This document shows positions 1 through 6,525 of a stretch of 7,119 bases of DNA, in pieces. A program made the position numbers and the translations under genes. The stretch's first letter is position 1, and every line of letters begins with the position of its first letter. Source of the DNA: Chloroflexota bacterium. Lineage in GTDB: Bacteria > Chloroflexota > Anaerolineae > 4572-78 > J111. Below the pieces are notes generated by a model that did not search any database, was not told the origin of the DNA, and saw nothing but the letters and a program-made list of their open reading frames with translations. The stretch spans positions 1 to 7,119 of the forward strand of contig RFJF01000530.1 in NCBI GenBank assembly GCA_003695455.1, in the 5' to 3' direction.

Positions 1-2624
1 ACCCTTGGCAAGCTAACTTTGAGGACTTGTGCGACTCTTCCGGCGTGGCCTGGTATCGTCGCTCTGTTGACATACCGTCCGGCTGGCTTTGCAACGGTCA
101 GGCCGCAATACTGCATTTTGGCGCGGTTGATTATTTTGCCGAGGTCTGGCTCAACGATACATTTTTGGGTTCGCACGAAGGTGGTTATCTTCCCTTTGAA
201 TTTGAGGTGAGTCGCCTGTTGCGCGAAACCAACATCCTCGTTGTCCGCGTGACTGACCCCAGCGACAACCCCAAAAAGTATCCCAATTTCCCCTTCTCCG
301 AAATCCCGCACGGCAAACAAAGCTGGTACGGCCAGACCAGCGGCTTGTGGCAGCCGATCTGGCTGGAGCGCCGCACGCGCTGCCACATCCGAATGCTGCG
401 CTTAACCCCGGATTTACCTACTGGCAATGTCCGCCTCGAGTTGACTTTTACCGCGCCGGTTGATGAGTCCGTCAACCTGAACATCACCTTCACCGGCCCC
501 GATGGCGCAATTGTGGTTGAGCGGCAGCAGCCACTCGCTGCCGGAGCCACCACTGCTGAACTTACGCTGCAGGTTGACAACCCCTTGCCGTGGTCGCCTG
601 ATGCGCCCCACCTATACCACTGCGAAGCTAGCCTCTGGCATAATGGGCAGCCATTCGACTCTGCCGCCGGCACCTGCGGCTTCCGCACCATCGAAACCCG
701 CGACGGTCACCTTTACCTCAACGGACAACGTTTTTATATGCGTGGTGCGCTTGATCAGGATTACTACCCCGACGGCATCTGCACCCCGCCGTCGCCAGAA
801 TATCTGGAGGATCAGTTGCGCCAGGCCAAGGCAATGGGCCTGAACACCATTCGCTACCATATCAAGGTGGCCGATCCGCGCTATCTTGACGTAGCCGACC
901 GGCTTGGCTTGCTCATCTGGGCCGAGTTTCCCAACTTTGCATATCTCTCGGAGCGGGCTGCCGGGCGGGCCAAAACCACCCTGGCCGGCATGGTTGAGCG
1001 CGATTGGAACCACCCCAGCATCGCCATCTGGACAATTATCAACGAAGATTGGGGCACTAACCTGGTTGAGAATGAGCAGCATCGGGCATGGCTGCGGGAG
1101 ATGGTCCACTGGCTCAAACGGCTCGACCCCACCCGGCTGGTGGTGGACAACTCACCTAACCGGCTCAGCTTCCACGTGGAAACCGACATTGCCGACTATC
1201 ACTTTTACCAGGCCCATCCCGATGGCCGCTGCAAATGGGACAACTTCATCGAGCGGTACGCCGCCCGCGATCGCGACCTGCTTTTTAGCCCTAACGGTGA
1301 CGCCGTCATCCGGGGCGATGAGCCGCTCATCGTCTCTGAATTTGGGGTGTGGGGGCTGCCCAACGTTGATGATTTAATTGATGCTGACGGCCGCGAGCCG
1401 TTCTGGATGGAGTACGGCCTGGGCTTTTATGATGGCGTGGCTTATCCCCACGGCATCAAAGACCGTTTTCGTCGCTGGCACTTCGACCAGCTTTACGGCG
1501 GCTGGCAACCCTTCATCAATGCGACCCAGTGGCGGCAATATTACGCTCTCAAATACCAGATCGAGACCATCCGCCGTTGCCCGCAAATGGACGGTTACGT
1601 CATCACCGAACTAACCGACGTTCACTGGGAGGTCAACGGCTTACTGGATATGCAGCGTAACCCGCGCGTCTTTGCCGGCGCGCTGGCGCTACTCAACCGA
1701 AACACACTGCCCATTCCTGTGCCAAAAAATCAGCGGGTGGCTTTTTGGGCCGGTCAGCCGGTCAACGTTGATTTACTGGTAGCCCACCAACAAGGCCAGT
1801 CGCTCAAGCAAGTGGAAACCCGCTGGGCGCTTGATTCCGGTCATGCATACGGCAACGTCAAGTCTGCGGCTATCACCGTGGGCGAGGTGCGCCCGGTAGA
1901 GACCACCGCCTTCACCGCGCCCCGACTTGATGCCGCCCGCAGCGACCGGCTGACGGTAACGGTTCACGCCGATGGGCAGGAAATCGGGCGCAACCATCTC
2001 AACCTGTCCTTCTTCCCGCGGCGCGATGGCCCACCGCAGTTCGTTTCCCTCTGGACACCCGACGCTGCGCTGGCCGCACACTTGTCGGCGTTGGGCTATC
2101 CACTGACCGGTTCGCTGACGGAGGCCGGCGTGGCCGTTTTGCACCACCTTACTGCCGAAACCGCTGCATTTGGTCGGGCCGGCGGTCGGGTGCTGTTGCT
2201 GGCCGATGACCTCGATGCGGTTGGATCCTTTTTCCCCCGCGTTGATATTTTTTCGCCAGCCATGCGCCCCCGCCAGCGAGAAGGCACGCCCTGGAGCGGC
2301 TACTGGGTTACTTCCTTTAGCTGGTTACGCCGCGAAGGGCCATTTGCCCGCATTCCCGGTGAGCCGTTTCTCGACCAGAGTTTTCAGCAGGTGATGCCCA
2401 ACTATGTGTTGGAAGGCTTTAGTCCCGCCGAGTTCGAGGAGCACGTTTACGCCGGCATTTTTGTGGGGTGGGTCAACAAAATGGCCGCACTTATTGGCGT
2501 ACGGCGCTATGGCCAGGGTCAGGTGGTACTTACTACCTTTCGCCTGCTCAACAGCCCGCCCGGCGATGACCCGGTGGCCACCACCCTGATGGACAGTCTC
2601 ATCGAACTGGCTTTGCAGAAATGA
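1..2624 (+). CDS. Glycoside hydrolase family 2 protein (beta-galactosidase/beta-glucuronidase-like), 5'-partial
   Basis: This enzyme should hydrolyse beta-glycosides by the retaining two-glutamate mechanism of family GH2. The frame is open from the window edge (first whole codon at 3, reading PWQANFED), so the gene starts upstream. A TTG at 27 is not a credible start because it cuts into the sugar-binding domain. Counting that codon as residue 1, the order is: jelly-roll sugar-binding domain to about 115 (GVAWYRR, VDYFAEVWLN, SGLWQPIWLE), Ig-like linker domain about 116-215, TIM barrel from about 216 (LYLNGQRFYMRG) to about 600, and a C-terminal region to 865. The acid/base is Glu340 in IINEDWG (codon 1044-1046) and the nucleophile is Glu438 in IVSEFG (codon 1338-1340). 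The last 200 residues contain RVLLLADD and GQGQVVLTTF strands, suggesting a Rossmann or GATase-like ancillary domain. No signal peptide can be judged because the N-terminus is missing. Family membership is firm. The substrate (beta-galactoside, glucuronide, mannoside or other) is not determined. Confidence 0.93.
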   Translation, partial: PWQANFEDLCDSSGVAWYRRSVDIPSGWLCNGQAAILHFGAVDYFAEVWLNDTFLGSHEGGYLPFEFEVSRLLRETNILVVRVTDPSDNPKKYPNFPFSEIPHGKQSWYGQTSGLWQPIWLERRTRCHIRMLRLTPDLPTGNVRLELTFTAPVDESVNLNITFTGPDGAIVVERQQPLAAGATTAELTLQVDNPLPWSPDAPHLYHCEASLWHNGQPFDSAAGTCGFRTIETRDGHLYLNGQRFYMRGALDQDYYPDGICTPPSPEYLEDQLRQAKAMGLNTIRYHIKVADPRYLDVADRLGLLIWAEFPNFAYLSERAAGRAKTTLAGMVERDWNHPSIAIWTIINEDWGTNLVENEQHRAWLREMVHWLKRLDPTRLVVDNSPNRLSFHVETDIADYHFYQAHPDGRCKWDNFIERYAARDRDLLFSPNGDAVIRGDEPLIVSEFGVWGLPNVDDLIDADGREPFWMEYGLGFYDGVAYPHGIKDRFRRWHFDQLYGGWQPFINATQWRQYYALKYQIETIRRCPQMDGYVITELTDVHWEVNGLLDMQRNPRVFAGALALLNRNTLPIPVPKNQRVAFWAGQPVNVDLLVAHQQGQSLKQVETRWALDSGHAYGNVKSAAITVGEVRPVETTAFTAPRLDAARSDRLTVTVHADGQEIGRNHLNLSFFPRRDGPPQFVSLWTPDAALAAHLSALGYPLTGSLTEAGVAVLHHLTAETAAFGRAGGRVLLLADDLDAVGSFFPRVDIFSPAMRPRQREGTPWSGYWVTSFSWLRREGPFARIPGEPFLDQSFQQVMPNYVLEGFSPAEFEEHVYAGIFVGWVNKMAALIGVRRYGQGQVVLTTFRLLNSPPGDDPVATTLMDSLIELALQK

Positions 2625-4108
2625 GCCTGTATCTCGGTATCGATCAAGGCACCAGCGGCAGCCGGGCCCTGTTGCTGGATGAAACAGGACAGGTGCGCGG
2701 CTACGGTTATCAGCCGCTGGCCCGGCTGCACCCCCGCCCCGGCTGGGTAGAGCAGAACCCCGCTGCCGTGGTCGAGGGGGTGCGGTGGGCCATTACCGCT
2801 GCCATTGCCAATGCCGGCTGCCACCCGACAGAAATCGCCGCCTGTGGTATTACCTGCCAGCGTAACACCGACTTTGTATGGGATGCCGTTACCGGCGAGC
2901 CGCTGGCCAACGCAATCACCTGGCAGGATTTGCGCACCGCACCACTGCTGGATGAACTACGTCAGTGGCCTCAAGCCGATGAGTGGCGGCAACGGTTGGG
3001 CTACACCCCAGGGCCGTTCAGCTCCGCGCTGCATCTGGCCTGGCGGTTGCAACACCAGCCGGCGGTAGCCGAGGCCGCGCACGCCGGACGACTGCGGATC
3101 GGCTTTTCGGCCAGTTGGCTGCTGGCGGCGCTGGGCCGGCCGGAGGGCTACCGGCTGGAGATTGGGCTGGCACAGCAGTTGGGCCTGTTCAATTTTAGGG
3201 CCGGGGATTATTGGGCGGCGTGGCTGGCACGGCTGTCGATCTCGCCGGAAATTTTGCCCGCACCCGCGCCCACGATACACCCATACGGTACGCTCGCCGT
3301 TACCAGCCCTACCGGTGCCAGCGCCGACGTACCGGTATGGGCCATGCTGGGTGATCAACAGGCCGCCCTTTTTGGCTACGACTGCCGCCAACCCGGCCAG
3401 GCTGAATGTACCCACGGCACGGCTTCTTTTATCAACATCTGCACCGGTGCAGAGGCCCCCTGCCACCCCGATGTCATCAACACCTACTTTGCCTGGCTGC
3501 TGGGCAATCAACCCACCTACTGCCTGGAAGCCCGCACGGCCGCCACCGGCAGCGCCCTGCGCTGGATGGTAGAACAGGCGCGGCTGATCAATCGTGTGGA
3601 AGACATCGGCCCGTTAGCTGCCTCGGTGCCGGACGCGGGCGAGGTGATTTTCGTACCGCCATTCAGCGGCCTCTTTTCGCCGGTGGAGGATGCGGGTGCG
3701 CGCGGCGCAGTTTTGGGTTTGAGGTTGGGCAGCAGCCGGGCGCATATTGCCCACGCTTTTGTAGAAGGGGTAGCCTATGAAATTCGGGCCATTCTGGAGC
3801 GGGTTCAGGCCGACTCATCCACACATATCAGTCAGTTACAAGTAGGCGGCGGTGTCTCTGCCAGCGATGATTTTTGCCAGATTCAGGCCGATACGCTGGG
3901 GTTGCCTATTGTTCGCCCCATCTTCACTGAAACCACAGCCCGCGCCGCCGCGTTGCTGGCGGGGCTGGGCAGCGGTCTCTGGAACTCGCCGGCGGAACTG
4001 CCGCCACTGCCGGGGCAGTGTGCGGTCTTTGAACCGCGCCTGCCCACTATTCAACGCGACTCCGGTTACGAGCGCTGGCTCAACGCCATCGGTCGTATGA
4101 GGGGCTGA
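2621..4108 (+). CDS. FGGY-family carbohydrate kinase, glycerol kinase-like but with altered substrate residues
   Basis: This is a cytoplasmic ATP-dependent kinase for a polyol or sugar. The 495 residues match the usual length of the family (E. coli GlpK has 502). The N-terminal ATPase-fold half opens with GIDQGTSGSRALLLD (residues 6-20). LGDQQAALFG (244-252) holds the expected catalytic base Asp245, and THGTASF (264-270) is the second nucleotide motif. The C-terminal half has LQVGGGVSASDDF (406-418) and ETTARAAALLAGLGSG (437-452). By comparison from memory with GlpK, Arg81, Trp101, Asp245, Gln246 and Phe270 are kept, but the acidic residue after Arg81 is Asn82 and the glycerol-contacting Tyr is lost (PGPFSS near 130-135). 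I therefore do not call it glpK. Its ATG overlaps the hydrolase stop as ATGA, with no clear Shine-Dalgarno site, which points to translational coupling and a shared pathway. Alternatives are a xylulokinase, erythritol kinase or uncharacterised FGGY subgroup. Confidence 0.92.
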   Translation: MSLYLGIDQGTSGSRALLLDETGQVRGYGYQPLARLHPRPGWVEQNPAAVVEGVRWAITAAIANAGCHPTEIAACGITCQRNTDFVWDAVTGEPLANAITWQDLRTAPLLDELRQWPQADEWRQRLGYTPGPFSSALHLAWRLQHQPAVAEAAHAGRLRIGFSASWLLAALGRPEGYRLEIGLAQQLGLFNFRAGDYWAAWLARLSISPEILPAPAPTIHPYGTLAVTSPTGASADVPVWAMLGDQQAALFGYDCRQPGQAECTHGTASFINICTGAEAPCHPDVINTYFAWLLGNQPTYCLEARTAATGSALRWMVEQARLINRVEDIGPLAASVPDAGEVIFVPPFSGLFSPVEDAGARGAVLGLRLGSSRAHIAHAFVEGVAYEIRAILERVQADSSTHISQLQVGGGVSASDDFCQIQADTLGLPIVRPIFTETTARAAALLAGLGSGLWNSPAELPPLPGQCAVFEPRLPTIQRDSGYERWLNAIGRMRG

Positions 4109-4125
4109 TTAGGCCCGGCTTTTTT
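4101..4125 (+). terminator. Possible weak intrinsic terminator of the hydrolase-kinase unit
   Basis: A short stem (GGGCT at 4102-4106 with GGCCC at 4112-4116, one G-U pair, 5-base loop) overlaps the kinase stop codon. Three bases later comes a run of six T (4120-4125). An alternative 4-bp stem, GCTG (4104-4107) with CGGC (4116-4119), abuts the T run directly. The stem is short, so strength is uncertain, but the position between convergent genes fits. Confidence 0.4.
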
Positions 4126-4155
4126 CAAATATGCCTTGCTCAAGCAAACAACCTG
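4109..4155. other. Short convergent gap between the two gene groups
   Basis: These 47 bases separate the kinase stop from the protease stop. They hold the T run of the candidate terminator and a small TTGC-TCAA-GCAA hairpin (4137-4147 region) that is too weak to call. No gene is present. Confidence 0.6.
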
Positions 4156-5031
4156 TCATCTGCCGGCTACCTGAAGATCCATCACCCGTTCGGGAGTGGC
4201 TAACCTCACGGTATCGGCCAGATGTTTCCGCGAGAAAAACATTTTCCGGTCGATGATGATGATCACGACAGTCACCACCATTAAAACGACGGTTTCAATA
4301 GCTTTTGTTTGCTGGGTAATCGCCAACGCCTCCTGGGACATATTGATGATGAAATGAAACAGGATCGCTGCCAGCACGCTTTTTCGGTTTTTGAGACAGA
4401 TCCAACTGATGATCACGCCCATCGGGATAATGCTGATATAAAAATTAAGCCCGTGCCAGATATTTTCCTGAAAAATCTCATACTGGTAAGAATCCCGGAC
4501 AAAGCTGAGCGGCAAATGCCACAGCGACCAGAGGACACTGAAAATGATTGAGGCCGTGAAATAGGTGTAGCGGCTTTCCAGGCTGTCAAAGGCATATCCC
4601 CGCCAGCCCAACTCCTCGAAGGTGGCGGCCAACAGCAGCAGCAGCAGGACCGGCACAAAGCCCGTTGAAAATGAGAATCCCTCGGCCAATTGAAGCTGCT
4701 CTGTCGAACCGCCAAACGGCAGGGACAGCGCGATGGAGACCAGCACCACCAGCGGCATCAACAGGAAAAAGAAGGGCAGAATTTTCGGCTCGATGAGTTT
4801 GGGATTAACCAGCCGGTTGATGAAATCTCTTTTCAGTTTGGCATCTTTGGAACCGAAGATCATTGCCAGCGCGACCACAAACGGAGTGACCAGCCCGGCC
4901 AGTAACAGAAACATGTACCCCCCGCTGCCGTCATCCTGCCAGCTAAGATAGGCGCCCGCAAAGAAGAAGGTAAACGTCACCAGAAATGTTACCGGGAAAT
5001 AGCGCAGGGGTTTGTATTGATAAGCAGACAT
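4156..5031 (-). CDS. CPBP-family intramembrane glutamic endopeptidase (CAAX/Abi family)
   Basis: This is a multi-pass membrane protein of 291 residues with the three conserved motifs of the CPBP (Abi, PF02517) family. Motif 1 is EELGWRGYA at 139-147 (Glu139, Glu140, Arg144), motif 2 is WSLWHLP at 168-174 with His172 (Trp replaces the usual Phe of FxxxH), and motif 3 is HFIIN at 226-230 (His226, Asn230). These residues form the glutamate-based active site known from the Rce1 relatives. About eight hydrophobic segments are visible (near 11-30, 39-60, 84-104, 124-138, 158-171, 197-213, 215-235, 244-261), followed by a polar tail of about 30 residues. A strong Shine-Dalgarno site fixes the ATG. 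Bacterial members include bacteriocin immunity and regulatory proteases, and many have no known substrate. The gene follows an MFS exporter on the same strand, which hints at a role in peptide or drug tolerance, but that is inference only. A run of leucines at 129-134 comes from CTG repeats. Confidence 0.9.
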   Translation of the reverse strand: MSAYQYKPLRYFPVTFLVTFTFFFAGAYLSWQDDGSGGYMFLLLAGLVTPFVVALAMIFGSKDAKLKRDFINRLVNPKLIEPKILPFFFLLMPLVVLVSIALSLPFGGSTEQLQLAEGFSFSTGFVPVLLLLLLAATFEELGWRGYAFDSLESRYTYFTASIIFSVLWSLWHLPLSFVRDSYQYEIFQENIWHGLNFYISIIPMGVIISWICLKNRKSVLAAILFHFIINMSQEALAITQQTKAIETVVLMVVTVVIIIIDRKMFFSRKHLADTVRLATPERVMDLQVAGR

Positions 5032-5038
5032 TGTTTTT

Positions 5039-5043
5039 CCTCC
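5039..5043 (-). promoter_or_regulatory. Ribosome binding site of the CPBP protease gene
   Basis: On the - strand GGAGG lies 7 bases before the ATG at 5031, within TTTGGAGGAAAAACA. This is the best Shine-Dalgarno match in the window and fixes the start codon. Confidence 0.85.
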
Positions 5044-5081
5044 AAATTGTTCTTCAAATTCTTGTTTGATTGTGCTAGCGT

Positions 5082-5108
5082 CTTGTGCCTGCCAGAGGCG
5101 GCCACAAG
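5082..5108 (-). repeat. Imperfect inverted repeat (hairpin) between the MFS and CPBP genes
   Basis: CTTGTG (5082-5087) and CACAAG (5103-5108) are perfect 6-base arms. Inside them five more GC pairs form, with a single unpaired base on each side and a 3-base loop, giving about 11 pairs in 27 bases. On the - strand no T run follows, so it is not a standard terminator for the MFS gene. On the + strand only a TTTT follows. It sits about 50 bases before the CPBP start codon and could be an operator, an mRNA processing or attenuation hairpin, or a REP-like element. Function is unknown. Confidence 0.5.
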
Positions 5109-5140
5109 CGTTTTCTGTGCCTAGATTTCAAATTTTTTGT

Positions 5141-6415
5141 TCAGGCCGCCGGTTCAGCTTCCGGGCGGAGGTGCTCCGGCGCCACGTTGCCCTTCGCCTC
5201 GATATTCATCACCGTCGGGATGAACAGACCGGCCAGTCCCATCAGCACGCACAGCACCCCGCCGAGCAGAAACCAGGTGTGAAGCCCCGCCCGGTCGGCC
5301 ACCGGGCCGGCAATCAGCAGCCCCAGCGGGGCCATACCGCCGCCAATGCTGCCCATCAGCGAGAAGATGCGCGCCTGCATATCCGGTTCCACGCTGGACT
5401 GGATGACGGCCATAAACGGCCCCATCGTCAGCGAATTCATCACGCCGACCAAAAGTGTCCCGCCTATAGCCAGCGGCAACGCCCCGGCCGGAGCCAACGC
5501 CAGCAGCAGCGTGCCGGCTCCCAATCCCGCCAGCCCCAGCATCGAGGTGGCAATCCGGCGTTTGAAACCGCCCCACACGCCCAGCAGCACCCCGCCGCCG
5601 ATAATGCCCACGCCCATCGCCGACTCCATCCAGCCAAGCTCAAGCGCGCCGCCGCCAAAATGATCCCTGACCAACAGTGGCAGCAGCGAGAAGGCGGGGA
5701 TGATGGTGAAGTTGATGCCCACCGTCATCAGCCCGATGATCAGCAGTCCCGGCCAGCCCAGCATATAGCGGAAGCCCGCCCGGAAATCCTGCCAGACCGT
5801 GGCCCGGGTTTTGTTTTGCGCCATCCGTTCCGGCTGCGGAATTTGAATGAAGACCAGCGGCAGGATGGCGGTCAGGGCGGTGAAGACATCAATCAACAGG
5901 ATGCCCTGCAGGGGCAGCAGTTCCAGCAGCAGCGCACCCAACGGCGCAGCTATCACATTCAGGCCGCCGCTGAGCATCTGGTTGAGACCCTGCACGCGGG
6001 TTAGCTCCTCCACCGGTACCAGCAGCGAGGTCGAAGCCGTCATCGCATTGCCATGAAACGCGCCGGCCAGCGAACGGATGAACATCACCGCATAAATGTG
6101 CCAGATGGCCGCAGCATCCAGCGCGAACAAAACGGCCAGACCAAGCGTCACCAGGGCAATGAGACTGTCGGCCAACAGCATGATCCAGCGGTCAACCAGC
6201 GTGCCGACCAGCGGCCCCAGCACCACGCCGGGCAGCATCCCCACAAGGGAGGCCGTGGCCAGCACCGTCGCCGAGCCGGTGCTGACGGTCAGGTGCCAGA
6301 TCAGGGCAAACTGCACCAACTGGCTGCCCAAAATCGAGAGGGCCTGCCCGCCCCAGATAGTGAAAAAGCGGGCTTTCCAGGGGGTGCCGTCATTCACGGA
6401 AAATTGTGTAGCCAT
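5141..6415 (-). CDS. MFS efflux transporter, Mef(A)/DHA3-like
   Basis: This is a proton-driven inner membrane exporter of the major facilitator superfamily, 424 residues, with about 12 hydrophobic segments and a central polar loop near residues 192-220. The order of motifs resembles macrolide efflux proteins Mef(A), recalled from memory: WKARFFTIWGGQA near 13-25, TGSATVLATASLVG near 46-59, FIRSLAGAFHG near 112-122, and RIFSLMGSIGGGMAPLGL near 349-366. I set the start at the ATG at 6413-6415. A TTG five codons further upstream would overlap the AAGGAG ribosome site, which is correctly spaced for the ATG. The loop between TM2 and TM3 is odd: VDRW (Asp75-Arg76-Trp77) runs straight into IMLLAD, lacking the basic residues usually found there (motif A). 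The substrate is unknown; macrolide, other drug or endogenous metabolite export are all possible. The gene lies between a LuxR-type regulator and a membrane protease on the same strand. Confidence 0.9.
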   Translation of the reverse strand: MATQFSVNDGTPWKARFFTIWGGQALSILGSQLVQFALIWHLTVSTGSATVLATASLVGMLPGVVLGPLVGTLVDRWIMLLADSLIALVTLGLAVLFALDAAAIWHIYAVMFIRSLAGAFHGNAMTASTSLLVPVEELTRVQGLNQMLSGGLNVIAAPLGALLLELLPLQGILLIDVFTALTAILPLVFIQIPQPERMAQNKTRATVWQDFRAGFRYMLGWPGLLIIGLMTVGINFTIIPAFSLLPLLVRDHFGGGALELGWMESAMGVGIIGGGVLLGVWGGFKRRIATSMLGLAGLGAGTLLLALAPAGALPLAIGGTLLVGVMNSLTMGPFMAVIQSSVEPDMQARIFSLMGSIGGGMAPLGLLIAGPVADRAGLHTWFLLGGVLCVLMGLAGLFIPTVMNIEAKGNVAPEHLRPEAEPAA

Positions 6416-6421
6416 TGTCAA

Positions 6422-6427
6422 CTCCTT
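6422..6427 (-). promoter_or_regulatory. Ribosome binding site that decides the MFS start
   Basis: AAGGAG on the - strand lies 6 bases before the ATG at 6413-6415. It overlaps the first codons that would be read from the alternative TTG at 6428-6430, so the ATG is the better start. The TTGACA between the site and the ATG looks like a -35 box but lies against the start codon and is probably chance. Confidence 0.8.
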
Positions 6428-6452
6428 CAAAATGAGGGTGTTTTATGGCTAC

Positions 6453-6481
6453 AGTGTATGATTTGCGGGGGATTTTGTCGC
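6453..6481 (-). promoter_or_regulatory. Candidate sigma70-type promoter for the MFS gene
   Basis: On the - strand GCGACA (6481-6476, 4 of 6 against TTGACA) and TACACT (6458-6453, 4 of 6 against TATAAT) are separated by 17 bases. This would start transcription near 6446, leaving a leader of about 30 bases with the ribosome site in it. The match is moderate and other AT-rich hexamers nearby (for example CATAAA) compete. Confidence 0.3.
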
Positions 6482-6520
6482 CTACCCACAGATAGGGTTG
6501 GGGGGTAGGGATAGGGTAGG
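6481..6520 (+). repeat. G-rich repeat block with inverted and direct copies of GGGTAGG
   Basis: CCTACCC (6481-6487) is an exact reverse complement of GGGTAGG, which occurs twice (6503-6509 and 6514-6520, 11 bases apart). GATAGGGT also occurs twice (6491-6498 and 6510-6517). The G tracts at 6495-6497, 6500-6505, 6508-6510 and 6514-6516 meet the usual four-tract G-quadruplex pattern with loops of 2, 2 and 3 bases on the + strand. The block lies between the regulator stop and the candidate MFS promoter, where an activator site would be expected. The role is inferred, not shown. Confidence 0.6.
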
Positions 6521-6525
6521 TTAGG

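Noticed and set aside
612..1109. A 165-codon open frame on the - strand opposite the GH2 gene
   Set aside because: It lies across the conserved TIM-barrel coding region and shows no domain; it is a by-product of GC-rich codon use.
2957..3511. A 184-codon open frame on the - strand opposite the kinase
   Set aside because: The product has low-complexity Arg, Pro and Gln composition without motifs, while the other strand encodes clear FGGY motifs throughout.
4633..4647. Five tandem CAG triplets
   Set aside because: They encode part of a leucine run in a membrane segment of the protease on the - strand, which is common in GC-rich membrane protein genes and needs no other explanation.
5052..5134. 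TTCAAATT repeated at about 5053-5060 and 5127-5134
   Set aside because: Two 8-base AT-rich matches in a short AT-rich gap are likely by chance, and no promoter or binding-site arrangement was apparent.
5066..6004. A 312-codon open frame on the + strand opposite the MFS gene
   Set aside because: It starts with TTG without a ribosome site, its product is dominated by Gln, Arg, His and Ala with no recognisable domain, and it mirrors the codon pattern of the well-supported MFS gene. It is a shadow frame.
6416..6421. A perfect TTGACA hexamer on the - strand
   Set aside because: It touches the MFS start codon and would place the -10 box inside the gene; it is most likely spacer sequence between ribosome site and ATG.
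6416..6430. TTG start giving an MFS protein five residues longer
   Set aside because: The AAGGAG ribosome site lies inside this extension and is correctly spaced for the ATG at 6413-6415.
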